Positions 22,964 to 31,577 of a stretch of 64,000 nucleotides of DNA are shown in pieces. The stretch lies in the NCBI RefSeq assembly GCF_002024165.1, contig NZ_MWQN01000001.1, positions 3,575,365-3,639,364 on the forward strand, in the 5' to 3' direction. Each line of letters begins with the position of its first letter. Within the stretch, counting starts at the first letter, position 1. Position numbers and translations under genes: made by a program. The notes beneath the pieces were generated by a model. It saw nothing but the letters and a program-made list of their open reading frames with translations, ran no database searches and had not been told where the DNA came from. This stretch comes from Embleya scabrispora (GTDB lineage Bacteria; Actinomycetota; Actinomycetes; Streptomycetales; Streptomycetaceae).

Positions 22964-23427
22964 GCGAGGTACACCCCGAACAGCGCATCATCGACCTGGG
23001 CCTGACGCTGCCCGGCGTGGTGCCCCCGGTCGCGGCCTACGTGCCCGCGATCCGCACCGGCAACTACATCCACACCTCCGGCCAGTTGCCGATGATCGAG
23101 GGCAAGCTGCCGGCGACCGGCAAGGTCGGCGCCGAGGTCACCGCCGAGGAGGCGAAGGAGCTCGCGCGGCAGTGCGCGCTCAACGCGCTCGCGGCGGTCA
23201 AGGCCGAACTCGGCGACCTCGCGCTGGTACGCCGGGTGGTCAAGGTGGTCGGCTTCGTGGCCAGCGCCCCCGACTTCACCGGGCAGCCCGGCGTGATCAA
23301 CGGCGCCAGCGAACTGCTCGGCGAGGTCTTCGGCGAGGCGGGTCGGCACGCGCGCAGCGCGGTCGGCGTGGCGGTGCTGCCGCTCGACGCCCCGGTCGAG
23401 GTGGAGATCCTCGTCGAGGTGGTCTGA
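22960..23427 (+). CDS. RidA family (YjgF/YER057c/UK114) protein
   Basis: 155 residues from GTG 22960, overlapping the DUF4177 stop. Motifs: RTGNYIHTSGQLPMIEG, ARQCALNALAAVKAELGDL, VVKVVGFVASAPDF, and the C-terminal RSAVGVAVLPLDAPVEVEIL with the conserved Arg that binds substrate carboxylate. RidA proteins hydrolyse reactive enamine/imine intermediates made by PLP enzymes; the sequence is of the actinobacterial long RidA type. It ends the small operon before a strong terminator. Confidence 0.93.
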   Translation: MSEVHPEQRIIDLGLTLPGVVPPVAAYVPAIRTGNYIHTSGQLPMIEGKLPATGKVGAEVTAEEAKELARQCALNALAAVKAELGDLALVRRVVKVVGFVASAPDFTGQPGVINGASELLGEVFGEAGRHARSAVGVAVLPLDAPVEVEILVEVV

Positions 23428-23462
23428 CCCGAACGGCGCACGCCCATGCCGAGAGGCGCGCG

Positions 23463-23497
23463 GAGCGGACCCGCACCCGAAAGGGGCGGGTCCGCTC
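23463..23497 (+). terminator. Terminator after ridA
   Basis: GAGCGGACCCGC (23463-23474) pairs perfectly with GCGGGTCCGCTC (23486-23497) around an 11-nt loop, followed by GGTTTC, 36 bp after the RidA stop. Confidence 0.85.
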
Positions 23498-23515
23498 GGT
23501 TTCAGGGGGTCAGGG

Positions 23516-24427
23516 ATGGAACTTGACTCGGTCAGGCGTACGATCCGGCGCATGGCCGAAACGGGGAGCACGCAAGCCGGAAACGCCCAGGCGGGCATGC
23601 CCGCGTCCTGGGTCGAGCGGGCCCGCGCGATTATCGCCGGCGAGGCCGAACCGGTGCCCCCGCGCCGCGCGGCGACCGTGGTGCTGCTGCGCGAGCGCCC
23701 CCGAGGGGCCGAGGCCTATCTGCTGCGCCGGCACACCACGATGAAGTTCGCGGCCGGGATGTACGCCTTCCCCGGCGGCGGGGTCGACCCCCGTGACGCG
23801 GACTCCTCGCCCGCCTGGGCCGGACCCGAACCCGCCGAGTGGGCCGAACGGCTGGGCACCACGGTCGCCGAGGCCCGCGCGATCGTCTGCGCGGCGGTCC
23901 GGGAGACCTTCGAGGAATCCGGCGTGCTGCTCGCCGGGCCCGACCCCGGCACCGTGGTCTCGGACACCACCGGCGCCGACTGGGAGGCCGACCGCGCCGC
24001 GCTGGTGGCCCGCGAGCGCACCTTCACCGAGTTCCTGGCCGGCCGCGACCTGGTGCTGCGCTCCGACCTGCTCGGCGCGTGGGCGCGCTGGATCACCCCC
24101 GAATTCGAGGATCGGCGCTACGACACGTGGTTCTTCGTCGCGGCGCTGCCCGCCGGACAACGCACCCGCGACGTCTCGGGCGAGGCGGACCGGGTCACCT
24201 GGGCCCGCCCCGCCGACGCGCTGGCCCAACATCGTGCGCAGGAGATGGCGATGTTGCCCCCCACCATCGACACGCTGCGCCACCTGGCCGAACTCGCCGA
24301 CCCCGCCGCGGCGCTGGCCGCCGCCGCGGACCGCGAGATCAGCCCGATCATGGCGCGGGGACGTTTCGACGGGGACCGCCTCGTGCTCGAATGGCCCGGC
24401 ATCGCGGACCCGTTCGGTCTGCGCTGA
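23516..24427 (+). CDS. Nudix hydrolase
   Basis: 303 residues. The Nudix fold is marked by AATVVLLRERPRGAEAYLLR, AAGMYAFPGGGVDPRD and the split Nudix box ending CAAVRETFEESGVLL (REx2EEx). An insertion of about 30 residues separates the GG and REUxEE parts, as in the NUDT7/NUDT19-like long forms. Such enzymes hydrolyse nucleoside diphosphate-linked compounds, often CoA derivatives; the substrate is not predictable here. Start ATG 23516 follows AGGGGG; ATG 23552 is possible. It sits between RidA and MBL genes. Confidence 0.92.
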   Translation: MELDSVRRTIRRMAETGSTQAGNAQAGMPASWVERARAIIAGEAEPVPPRRAATVVLLRERPRGAEAYLLRRHTTMKFAAGMYAFPGGGVDPRDADSSPAWAGPEPAEWAERLGTTVAEARAIVCAAVRETFEESGVLLAGPDPGTVVSDTTGADWEADRAALVARERTFTEFLAGRDLVLRSDLLGAWARWITPEFEDRRYDTWFFVAALPAGQRTRDVSGEADRVTWARPADALAQHRAQEMAMLPPTIDTLRHLAELADPAAALAAAADREISPIMARGRFDGDRLVLEWPGIADPFGLR

Positions 24428-24496
24428 GCCGCGTCGGCGCCCCGGGGGCCGATTCGCAACGATCCACCGTTCGGTCCCGGGCACCCGAGGTACAGG

Positions 24497-25330
24497 ATGG
24501 CGACCATGAACGCACAGCCCCTGCCGGGCAACCCCCGCGCCGGCATCGGCGGACCCGCGAGCGCGCGGGTGACCTGTCTGCTGGCGCCCAACCCGAGTGC
24601 GATGTCGCTCGACGGCACCAACACCTGGATCGTGGCCGAGCCCGGCGCGGACACCGCCGTGGTGATCGATCCGGGCCCCGACGACGAGGGCCATCTGCGC
24701 GCGATCGTCGCCGCGGTCGAGGCCGAGGGCCGCCGGGTGGGCCGGATCCTGCTCACCCACGGCCACCCCGACCACTCGGCGGGCGTGGCGGGCCTGAAGG
24801 CGCTCACCAACGCGGTGGTGCACTCGGTCGACCCGCAGTGGCGCTACGGCGGCGAGGGCCTGACCGACGGCCAGGTGATCGACGACGGCGGGCTCGACCT
24901 GCGCGTGCTGGTCACACCCGGCCATTCGGGTGACTCGGTGTGCTTCGTGGTGGCCCAGGACCGGTTCGTGATCACCGGCGACACCGTGCTCGGCCGCGGC
25001 ACCACGGTGGTCGCGCATCCCGACGGCCGCCTGGGCGACTACCTGGACTCGCTGCGCCGGCTGCGCGCGCTGGCCGAATCCGGCGAGATCACCGCCGTAC
25101 TGCCCGCGCACGGCCCGATCCTGGACGACGCGGCCGGCGTGCTCGACTTCTACCTGGCGCACCGGGCGGCCCGGCTGGCCCAGGTCGAGGCCGCGGTCGC
25201 CGCGGGCGACACCACCGCGGAGGAGGTCGTCCGGCGGGTCTACGCCGACGTGGACCGGGACGTGTGGTGGGCCGCCGAGATGTCGGTCCGCGCCCAATTG
25301 GAGTACCTGGCCGAGCGCGCCGACGCCTGA
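24497..25330 (+). CDS. Metallo-beta-lactamase-fold hydrolase (Rv3677c-like)
   Basis: 277 residues. Zinc motifs HGHPDHSAG (HxHxDH), TPGHSGDSVCF (third His), ITGDTVLG (bridging Asp) and LPAHGPI (last His) make a complete dinuclear site. The C-terminal helical part (LAHRAARLAQVEAAVAAGD to YLAERADA) is a LACTB2-like winged helix, found in a family of RNA endonucleases and thioesterase-like hydrolases. It faces the crp gene as in mycobacteria. ATG 24506 is an equally good start. Confidence 0.93.
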   Translation: MATMNAQPLPGNPRAGIGGPASARVTCLLAPNPSAMSLDGTNTWIVAEPGADTAVVIDPGPDDEGHLRAIVAAVEAEGRRVGRILLTHGHPDHSAGVAGLKALTNAVVHSVDPQWRYGGEGLTDGQVIDDGGLDLRVLVTPGHSGDSVCFVVAQDRFVITGDTVLGRGTTVVAHPDGRLGDYLDSLRRLRALAESGEITAVLPAHGPILDDAAGVLDFYLAHRAARLAQVEAAVAAGDTTAEEVVRRVYADVDRDVWWAAEMSVRAQLEYLAERADA

Positions 25331-25349
25331 GCGCGCCGCCGCCCGAACA

Positions 25350-25384
25350 CGACCGTGGGCCCGCCGACGGCGGGCCCACGGTCG
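25350..25384. terminator. Bidirectional terminator between MBL and crp
   Basis: 17-bp perfect arms CGACCGTGGGCCCGCCG (25350-25366) and CGGCGGGCCCACGGTCG (25368-25384) around one base, so the effective loop is 3-5 nt. It separates convergent genes. Confidence 0.85.
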
Positions 25385-25397
25385 ATGTGTCGAAGTG

Positions 25398-26072
25398 CTA
25401 CCGCGAGCGGCGCGACAACCGCTCGACGTCCATCAGGACCACCGCACGCGCCTCCAGCCGCAGCCAACCCCGGCTCGCGAAGTCGGCCAGCGCCTTGTTG
25501 ACCGTCTCCCGCGAGGCGCCGACCAGCTGGGCCAGCTCCTCCTGGGTGAGGTCGTGCGCCACGTGGATGCCCTCGTCGGCCGGCACGCCGAACCGGCGGG
25601 ACAGGTCGAGCAGCGCCTTGGCCACCCGGCCGGGCACGTCGGAGAAGACCAGGTCGCCCAGGCTCTCGTTGGTCCGCCGGAGCCGACGGGCTATCGCCCG
25701 CAGCAGCGCCGCGGCGACCTTGGGCCGACCGGTCAGCCACGGCTGCAGGTCGGAGTGGCCCAGGCCGAGCAGCCGCACGTCGGTCAGCGCGGTCGCGGTC
25801 GCGGTACGCGGTCCGGGATCGAACAGCGACAACTCGCCGAACATCTCGCCCGGGCCGAGCACCGCGAGCATGTTCTCCCGGCCGTCGTTGGAGCTGCGGT
25901 GCAGCTTGATCTTGCCCTCGATCACCACGTAAAGCCGGTCGCCCGGGTCACCTTCGTGGAAGAGCGAGTCCCCGCGCTCGAGCCCGACCTCCGTCATGGA
26001 GGCCCGCAGCTCGGCGGCGTCCTCATCTTCGAGCGCCGCGAACAGCGGAGCCCGCTGCAAAACGTCGTCCAC
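25398..26072 (-). CDS. crp: Crp/Fnr-family cAMP-responsive regulator
   Basis: 224 residues from GTG 26072, set by an AGGAGG site 7 nt upstream; the longer frame to 26171 lacks one. The N-terminal cyclic-nucleotide domain holds the phosphate-binding cassette FGELSLFDPGPRTATAT (PRTAT) and the C-terminal wing-HTH is DLTQEELAQLVGASRETVNK. It matches Streptomyces Crp and Rv3676 in sequence and place. In Streptomyces Crp controls germination, colony development and antibiotic synthesis. Convergent with the MBL gene and divergent from endonuclease III. Confidence 0.96.
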   Translation of the reverse strand: MDDVLQRAPLFAALEDEDAAELRASMTEVGLERGDSLFHEGDPGDRLYVVIEGKIKLHRSSNDGRENMLAVLGPGEMFGELSLFDPGPRTATATALTDVRLLGLGHSDLQPWLTGRPKVAAALLRAIARRLRRTNESLGDLVFSDVPGRVAKALLDLSRRFGVPADEGIHVAHDLTQEELAQLVGASRETVNKALADFASRGWLRLEARAVVLMDVERLSRRSR

Positions 26073-26289
26073 GAGGTTCCTCCTAGGCCGGCCTGGTCGA
26101 CACCAATGAAGCCGGACGGTCAAACAGTGCGATCGGTCACAGTCTGACGCACCGGTACCCGCAATCATCACGCGGGGTGGCCTGGATCACGAACGGGCGG
26201 ATCCACAGTAACCGGACATGTCGCTCCTGTGATCGAGCGTGTGCGGACTGCTCGACCGTAGTGCCCGCGCATCTGCGTACTCTGGCCGG

Positions 26290-27207
26290 GTGTCGAGCAA
26301 CGAGACGGAGCCCGCGCCGCGCAGGTCGCGAGGCACCGCGAAGGTCGTGAAAGCCGCGAAAGCCGGGAAGGGCGAGTCCCGCCTGGCCCTGGTGCGCCGT
26401 GCGCGCCGGATCAACCGCGAGCTGGGCGAGATATACCCGGGCGCACACTGCGAACTCGACTACGGCGACGCGTTCCAACTGCTGGTCGCCGTGGTGTTGT
26501 CCGCGCAGACCACCGACCGCCGGGTCAACACGGTCACCCCGGCGCTGTTCGCCCGCTTCCCCGACGCCGCCGCCATCGCCGCGGCGGAGCCCGCGGAGCT
26601 GGAGTCGATCATTCAGCCGACCGGGTTCTTCCGGGCCAAGACCCGCTCGCTACAGGGCCTGGCCCAGGCGATCCTGGACCGCTACGCCGGCGAGGTGCCT
26701 GGCCGGCTCGCCGACCTCGTCACCCTGCCGGGGGTCGGCCGCAAGACCGCCAACGTGGTGCTGGGCGAGGTCTTCGACGTCCCCGGGATCACCGTCGACA
26801 CCCACTTCGGGCGACTGGCCCGCCGCTTCGGGTGGACCACCGACGACGATCCGGTCCGGATCGAGACGGAGGTCGGCGCGCTCTTCCCGCGCCGCGACCT
26901 GACCCTGCTCTCGCACCGGGTGATCTTCCACGGCCGCCGGGTGTGCCACGCCCGCCGGCCCGCCTGCGGGGCCTGCCCGATCGCGCCGCTGTGTCCGGCC
27001 TACGGCGAGGGCGAGACGGACCCGATCAAGGCCCGGGCCCTGCTCAAGTACGAGATGGCCGGACAGCCCGGCCAGCGGCTCAAGCCGCCGGCCGAACCGG
27101 TGCTGGGCAGGCCGGTCGAGCAGGCCGAGCCGACGCGGGATGCACCAAAGGCACCAAGGGCACCAAGGGCACCAAAGGCACCGAAAGACGAGGGGGACGC
27201 CGGGTGA
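26290..27207 (+). CDS. nth: Endonuclease III
   Basis: 305 residues from GTG 26290. DNA glycosylase/AP lyase for oxidised pyrimidines: HhH motif [15 protein letters not shown] with the catalytic Lys, [13 protein letters not shown] with the catalytic Asp, and the [4Fe-4S] ligands [17 protein letters not shown] (C-x6-C-x2-C-x5-C). An N-terminal basic stretch (~30 residues) and a C-terminal ~50-residue tail flank the ordinary 210-residue enzyme. The tail ends in five AP(K/R) triplets encoded by a 9-bp tandem repeat. The stop overlaps the Nudix start, so the TlpA-like gene that lies between them in mycobacteria is absent here. Confidence 0.96.
   Translation: MSSNETEPAPRRSRGTAKVVKAAKAGKGESRLALVRRARRINRELGEIYPGAHCELDYGDAFQLLVAVVLSAQTTDRRVNTVTPALFARFPDAAAIAAAEPAELESIIQPTGFFRAKTRSLQGLAQAILDRYAGEVPGRLADLVTLPGVGRKTANVVLGEVFDVPGITVDTHFGRLARRFGWTTDDDPVRIETEVGALFPRRDLTLLSHRVIFHGRRVCHARRPACGACPIAPLCPAYGEGETDPIKARALLKYEMAGQPGQRLKPPAEPVLGRPVEQAEPTRDAPKAPRAPRAPKAPKDEGDAG
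27142..27186 (+). repeat. 9-bp tandem repeat in nth 3' end
   Basis: GCACCAAAG/GCACCAAGG repeated four times in exact 9-bp register (27142-27177) plus a degenerate fifth copy, encoding Ala-Pro-Lys/Arg triplets. The copy number can change without breaking the frame. Confidence 0.85.
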
Positions 27208-27932
27208 CGCAGACCGGGACCGGGATCCAGACCTGGGCCGAGGCCGATCTGCCGGAGTGGCTGCGCCCGGTGGCGCGCGCCGCCCGGACGGTCACCCCCG
27301 AACAACTCAGCCGCTTCCTGCCGCCCGCCGAGGGCGGCCGGCGCTCCGCCGTACTGATCCTGTTCGGCGAGGGCCCCGAAGGACCCGACCTGCTGCTGCT
27401 CCAGCGTGCCGCGACGCTGCGCTCACACGCGGGCCAGGCCGCCTTCCCCGGCGGCTCGGTGGATCCGGGCGACGACGGGCCCGAGGGCACCGCGCTGCGC
27501 GAGGCGCAGGAGGAGGTCGGGCTCGACCCCGCCGGGGTGCGGATCTTCGGCCGACTGCCCGACCTGTACATCCCCGTCAGCGACTTCGTGGTCACGCCCG
27601 TGCTCGGCTGGTGGCACCGGGAGAGCGAGGTGGCCCCGGGCGCGCCCGAGGAGGTCGCGCGGGTGTTGCGGGTGTCCATCGCCGAACTCGCCGACCCGGC
27701 CAACCGGGTCCGGCTGCGGCATCCCGGCGGCCATCTGGGACCGGCGTTCGAGGTGCAGGACCTGGTGGTCTGGGGGTTCACCGCGGGGCTGATCGACCGG
27801 GTGCTGCACCACACCGGGTGGGAGCGGCCGTGGGACCCCCGGCGGGAGATCGCCCTGTCCGACGCCGAGGATCGACTGGCGCGGCGCGGCTTCGATCCGT
27901 ACGAGGAGACTGCGTCGGAGCCTGGGGGATGA
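27204..27932 (+). CDS. Nudix CoA pyrophosphatase (NudL-like)
   Basis: 242 residues from GTG 27204, overlapping the nth stop. The Nudix box reads [25 protein letters not shown], preceded by the NudL/YeaB signature [20 protein letters not shown]. The family cleaves CoA and acyl-CoA to phosphopantetheine and 3',5'-ADP. Matches Rv3672c in position, between nth and marP. The last codons and the stop lie inside the first unit of the tandem repeat at 27918, so the C-terminal residues (TASEPGG) are shaped by repeat sequence. Confidence 0.92.
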   Translation: MTQTGTGIQTWAEADLPEWLRPVARAARTVTPEQLSRFLPPAEGGRRSAVLILFGEGPEGPDLLLLQRAATLRSHAGQAAFPGGSVDPGDDGPEGTALREAQEEVGLDPAGVRIFGRLPDLYIPVSDFVVTPVLGWWHRESEVAPGAPEEVARVLRVSIAELADPANRVRLRHPGGHLGPAFEVQDLVVWGFTAGLIDRVLHHTGWERPWDPRREIALSDAEDRLARRGFDPYEETASEPGG

Positions 27933-28076
27933 CTTGTTGGGCGCTTGCGCCGGCTCGCGAGGGGACCGGGTGCGAGCCTGGGGGGTGACTTGTTGGGCGC
28001 TGTGCGCCGTGCGAGGGGACCGGGTCCAGCATGAGGGATGACTTGTTGGGCGCTTCGCGCCGGCTCGCGAGGGACC
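27918..28076 (+). repeat. Three tandem ~55-bp units leading into the structured element
   Basis: GACTTGTTGGGCGC occurs at 27931, 27987 and 28040 (periods 56 and 53), each followed by a GCGCCGG/GCGCCGT hairpin arm and GCGAGGGGACC or GCGAGGGACC. The third unit is the head of the ~210-bp structured element. The first overlaps the end of the Nudix gene. Confidence 0.8.
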
Positions 28077-28250
28077 ACTTTTTTCTCTCCCCCGCTTCGC
28101 TCCTCCGAGAAAAAAGCGGCCCCTCGCTCGGGGCCGGGTGCTCCTCCGCTTCGCTCCGGGTCACCCGGCCCAAACTTTGCGGCTCCCGCCGCTCTCCGCG
28201 CTGCGCGCGTCGATCGCGTGGGTGGCCCGGGTCGGGGGCGCTGACGCGCC
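28041..28250 (+). repeat. Structured intergenic repeat, copy 1
   Basis: About 210 bp, homologous end to end with the reverse complement of 50681-50889. It is a chain of hairpins: GGCGC/GCGCC; CTTTTTTCTC (28078-28087) with GAGAAAAAAG (28107-28116) around a 19-nt loop; GGCCCC/GGGGCC; GGCCGGGTG/CACCCGGCC; and CGCGCTGCGCG. The long hairpin has an identical loop but a different, still fully paired stem in copy 2. No ORF is preserved between copies. The remainder up to marP (28251-28430) shows nothing recognisable. Confidence 0.85.
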
Positions 28251-28430
28251 TGGGAGTGGCCGCGGCGGGGGCGTTGGGGTGTTTGGGGTGGGGATGTGGC
28301 CAGGGGGTTCGCGTTGTGCGGGGGTGGGCTGATGGTGCGTCAACAGCGGGTTCGTACGGCTGTGTCACCGGTGTTCGACGAACCGGCACGGCTGCGGACA
28401 GCGCGGGCTCGCACGTGAGAACGTGAGCGC

Positions 28431-29615
28431 GTGAATGTCCTGGACCTGTTGCTGCTCGCCGCCGCGGTGGCCTTCGCCATCTCCGGATACCGGCAGGGCT
28501 TCATCGTCGGCGTGCTCTCGTTCCTGGGCTTCATCGGCGGCGGCGTGTTCGGCATGTGGCTGGTGCCCTCGCTGCTGAACCGGTTCGAGCCGGGGCTCGG
28601 GCCCTCGATCGCGGCGATCTGCGTCGTGCTCGTGCTGGCCACCGCGCTCCAGGCGTTGACCACCGCGGCCGGCAACCGACTGCGCCGCCAACTCACCTGG
28701 CGACCGGCGCGCCTGGTGGACGCGGCCGGCGGCGCGATCGTGAGCGTGTGCGCGCTGTTGATCGTGGTGTGGCTGATCGGCTCCTCCGTCGCGGGCGCGT
28801 CGATGCCCACCGTCTCGCGCGAGGTGCGCTCGTCCCAGGTGCTCGGCGGCGTGCAGAAGGTGTTGCCCCGGGGCGCGGACACCTGGTTCTCCTCGTTCGG
28901 CAACCTGCTCGATCGCAACGGCTTTCCGCAGGTGTTCAGTCCGTTCGTGCGCGAGGACATCCCGCAGGTGCCGCCGCCGGACCCCAAGTTGTTGTCGATG
29001 CCCGCGGTCCGGGACAGCCAGGACAAGATCGTCAAGATCGTCGGCACCGCGAAGAGTTGCGGCAAGGTGATCGAGGGCTCCGGCTTCGTCTACGCGCCGC
29101 AGCGGGTGATGACCAACGCGCACGTGGTCGGCGGCGTGCGCAAGCCGACCGTGCAGATCGGCGGCGAGGGCCGGGCGTACGAGGCGGAGGTCGTGCTCTA
29201 CGACTGGAAGCGCGACATCGCGGTGCTCAAGGTGCCCGGACTCAAGGCCACCCCACTGCTGTTCGAGCCCAAGGTGGAGAGCGGCGCGGACGCGATCGTG
29301 GCGGGCTTCCCGGAGAACGGCGCCTTCCACGTCGAGGCCGCGCGCGTGCGGGCCCGGATCCAGGCCGGCGGTCCGGACATCTACAAGCGCGGCACGGTCA
29401 GTCGCGACGTCTACTCGCTCTACGCGAAGGTCCGCCAGGGCAACTCCGGCGGACCGCTGATCTCGCCGAACGGCAAGGTCGCCGGGGTGATCTTCGCCAA
29501 GTCGCTCGACGACGAGTCCACCGGATACGCGCTCACCGTCGAGGAGGTCCGCGCGGACGCCGAGGCGGGCGCGGTCGCCGACCGCCCCGTGGACACGCAG
29601 AGTTGCGCGATGTGA
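28431..29615 (+). CDS. MarP-type membrane-anchored serine protease
   Basis: 394 residues from GTG 28431. N-terminal CvpA-like region with four membrane helices (1-125), then a periplasmic chymotrypsin-fold protease: His in MTNAHVVGG (~230), Asp in KRDIAVLKV (~261), Ser in RQGNSGGPLIS (~340). Cys near 210 (SCGKVIEG) and near the C-terminus (TQSCAM) match the regulatory disulfide of mycobacterial MarP (Rv3671c), a protease needed for acid resistance and acting on cell-wall hydrolase maturation. Position after the CoA pyrophosphatase is also conserved. Confidence 0.94.
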   Translation: MNVLDLLLLAAAVAFAISGYRQGFIVGVLSFLGFIGGGVFGMWLVPSLLNRFEPGLGPSIAAICVVLVLATALQALTTAAGNRLRRQLTWRPARLVDAAGGAIVSVCALLIVVWLIGSSVAGASMPTVSREVRSSQVLGGVQKVLPRGADTWFSSFGNLLDRNGFPQVFSPFVREDIPQVPPPDPKLLSMPAVRDSQDKIVKIVGTAKSCGKVIEGSGFVYAPQRVMTNAHVVGGVRKPTVQIGGEGRAYEAEVVLYDWKRDIAVLKVPGLKATPLLFEPKVESGADAIVAGFPENGAFHVEAARVRARIQAGGPDIYKRGTVSRDVYSLYAKVRQGNSGGPLISPNGKVAGVIFAKSLDDESTGYALTVEEVRADAEAGAVADRPVDTQSCAM

Positions 29616-29658
29616 CGTCGAACCGCCGGGCCGCCGGCCCACGCGGGCCCGTGACGGG

Positions 29659-29892
29659 TCAGCGCGGGAAGCGCAGACGCAACGTCAACCAGCGCGCTCG
29701 CCGGCGCAATATCCCCATCAGCCCCGGGAAATGATCCTCCCGTTCGGCAACCGCGCCGGCCGGCGCCCCTCGCTCGTGCTCGAACCCTTGGGTACCGGTG
29801 GTGTGGATCTCAACCATGAGGGTCTCTGCCGTCTCCGACCGGGTGTCCCCGGCCCCCGCCGCCATGCTCGGAGCGTTGTACGTCCGGCTCAT
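29659..29892 (-). CDS. Small hypothetical protein
   Basis: 77 residues from ATG 29892: MSRTYNAPSMAAGAGDTRS at the N-terminus and LAEREDHFPGLMG-like AEREDHFPGLMGILRRRARW near the end. Third codon positions are strongly G/C and the sequence is not low-complexity, which supports coding. I recognise no domain, and no good ribosome site is visible. It lies alone between marP and the epoxide hydrolase. The frame stays open to 30012. The remaining 29893-30043 holds no other gene. Confidence 0.45.
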   Translation of the reverse strand: MSRTYNAPSMAAGAGDTRSETAETLMVEIHTTGTQGFEHERGAPAGAVAEREDHFPGLMGILRRRARWLTLRLRFPR

Positions 29893-30043
29893 ACGGGGTC
29901 GCCTACCCGGGCCACCGACGGCGTAATCGCGCCGCCCGCCGGGCCGGAAACGATTCCCGAGCCGACTCGGGGCGATCCGTACGGAAGTGTCGGATATGCC
30001 CATCGAGATCACACAACGAAGACCCGAAAGCGCTGTCGGAACT

Positions 30044-30964
30044 TCAACGCTCGGGTTCCGGATCCTTCAGCCAGCCCAGCAGTTCCTCGGTGAACATCGC
30101 GGGTTGTTCCTCGTGCGGGAAGTGCCCGACGCCGTCCAGCAGTCGCCAGCGGTACGGCGCCTCCACGTAGCGCCCGGAACCGGCCGCCGTGCGCGGCAGG
30201 ATCACCGGATCGAGGGCGCCGTGCAGATGCAGCGTGGGCACCTCGACGGGAGCCTTCATCCGGGCCGAGTACTGGATGCCGTCCGGGCGCGGGATGGAGC
30301 GGATCAGCCACCGGTAGTGCTCGGCCGCGCAGTGCGCGGTGCCCGGCACCAGCATCGCCTGGCGATAGCGGGTGAACGACTCGTCGACCGGCCGGCCCGG
30401 CGCCGACCACGCGCGCAGCATGTCGCCCACCATCGCCGCGTCGTCGCGGATCAGTTGCCGCTCGGGCACCCACGGCCGCTGGAAACCGAAGATGTGCGAA
30501 CTCGCCGCCATCTGGTGACGGTCCGTCAGCAGCGCGCCGCGCAGTCGCCGGGGGTGCGGCATCGACACCGCGACCAGTCGGCGGACCACCTTGGGCCGCA
30601 ACACCGCGGCGGTCCACCCCAGGTAGGCGCCCAGGTCGTGGCCGACCACGATCGCGTCCGGCTCGCCGAGTGAGCGGATCACCCCGGTCACGTCCAGGGC
30701 CAGGGTGATCGGATCGTAGCCGCGCGGGGTGCGGTCGCTGCCGCCGTAGCCGCGCAGGTCCATCGCGACCGCGCGGTAGCCGGCCCGGGCCAACGCCTGC
30801 ATCTGGTACCGCCAGGTCCACCAGAACTGCGGGAATCCGTGCAGCAGCAGCACGACCGGTCCCTCGCCCGTCTCGGCGATGTGGAACCGCGCGCCGTTGG
30901 CGGCGATGTCGCGGTGCGTCCAGGGCCCGGCCACGTTGACCACGGTGCTCTCGGGAACCGTCAT
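30044..30964 (-). CDS. Alpha/beta-hydrolase, epoxide hydrolase type (EphE-like)
   Basis: 306 residues. HGFPQFWWTWRYQ is the oxyanion-hole HGxP motif of epoxide hydrolases; the nucleophile elbow is VGHDLGAYLGW with Asp rather than Ser, which marks epoxide hydrolase or dehalogenase chemistry. HGALDPVI and GVGHFPHEEQP carry the acid and His. Lid-domain Tyr candidates are present (FTRYRQAML). The position between marP and the holin-like gene matches ephE (Rv3670). Likely detoxifies lipid or xenobiotic epoxides in the cytoplasm. Confidence 0.92.
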   Translation of the reverse strand: MTVPESTVVNVAGPWTHRDIAANGARFHIAETGEGPVVLLLHGFPQFWWTWRYQMQALARAGYRAVAMDLRGYGGSDRTPRGYDPITLALDVTGVIRSLGEPDAIVVGHDLGAYLGWTAAVLRPKVVRRLVAVSMPHPRRLRGALLTDRHQMAASSHIFGFQRPWVPERQLIRDDAAMVGDMLRAWSAPGRPVDESFTRYRQAMLVPGTAHCAAEHYRWLIRSIPRPDGIQYSARMKAPVEVPTLHLHGALDPVILPRTAAGSGRYVEAPYRWRLLDGVGHFPHEEQPAMFTEELLGWLKDPEPER

Positions 30965-31040
30965 GCCGAGCAGGGTTGCACACTCGCGATCGCACTCCTG
31001 TTTCCGCGCCCGGTTTCCCCGGCCCGGGCGCGCCGCGGGG

Positions 31041-31460
31041 TCAGCCGACGTTCTTGAGCGTGGTGATCGTGTCCTGGGTGGTGGTGATCGTGCGCTCCGG
31101 CGGCCGGACCTTCTTGAACGACGCGATCCCGTAGTACCCGAGCGCGCCCGCGAGCAGCAGGTAGAAGCCGCCGACGATCAGGAAGCTCCACGCCACACCC
31201 AGTCCGAGGGCGTGGATTCCGTACACGACCGCGAAGCTCAGGAAGACGAACGCGAACACGCCGACGAAGGCCGCCGCGCCGAACGCGCCGCCGCCCTTCG
31301 CGACGTTGACCACGCTGACCTTGACCTCGCTCTTGGCGAGCGCGATCTCGCTGCGCACCAGGGTGGACATGTCCTTGCTGGCGGACGAGAACAGCTCGCC
31401 GAGGGATCGCTGTGCGTCGACGGGCACGTCCTGGGCCGGGGACCTGTCGGTGCCTGCCAT
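31041..31460 (-). CDS. Phage holin-like (Holin-X type) small membrane protein
   Basis: 139 residues from ATG 31460, with GAGGAG six nt upstream. A helical N-terminus (LGELFSSASKDMSTLVRSEIALAKSEVKVSV) is followed by two membrane helices (GAAAFVGVFAFVFLSFAVVYGI and AWSFLIVGGFYLLLAGALGYYG). This is the actinobacterial Phage_holin_3_6/Holin-X family, chromosomal and conserved next to ephE (Rv3669); despite the name it is not evidence for a prophage. Function unknown. Confidence 0.88.
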   Translation of the reverse strand: MAGTDRSPAQDVPVDAQRSLGELFSSASKDMSTLVRSEIALAKSEVKVSVVNVAKGGGAFGAAAFVGVFAFVFLSFAVVYGIHALGLGVAWSFLIVGGFYLLLAGALGYYGIASFKKVRPPERTITTTQDTITTLKNVG

Positions 31461-31577
31461 GGTCACTCCTCGTACCGGTATGGATAAGCCGAACCCCGAT
31501 CATGCCCTGCTGCGGCGATACGTATCCACCGGGGCACGTCGTACGAGTGTTTCGGATGGGAAACGAAGCAATCCGGA

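Noticed and set aside
31041-31460. Prophage (holin gene)
   Set aside because: The Holin-X family is chromosomal and conserved beside ephE in actinobacteria; no other phage gene is near.
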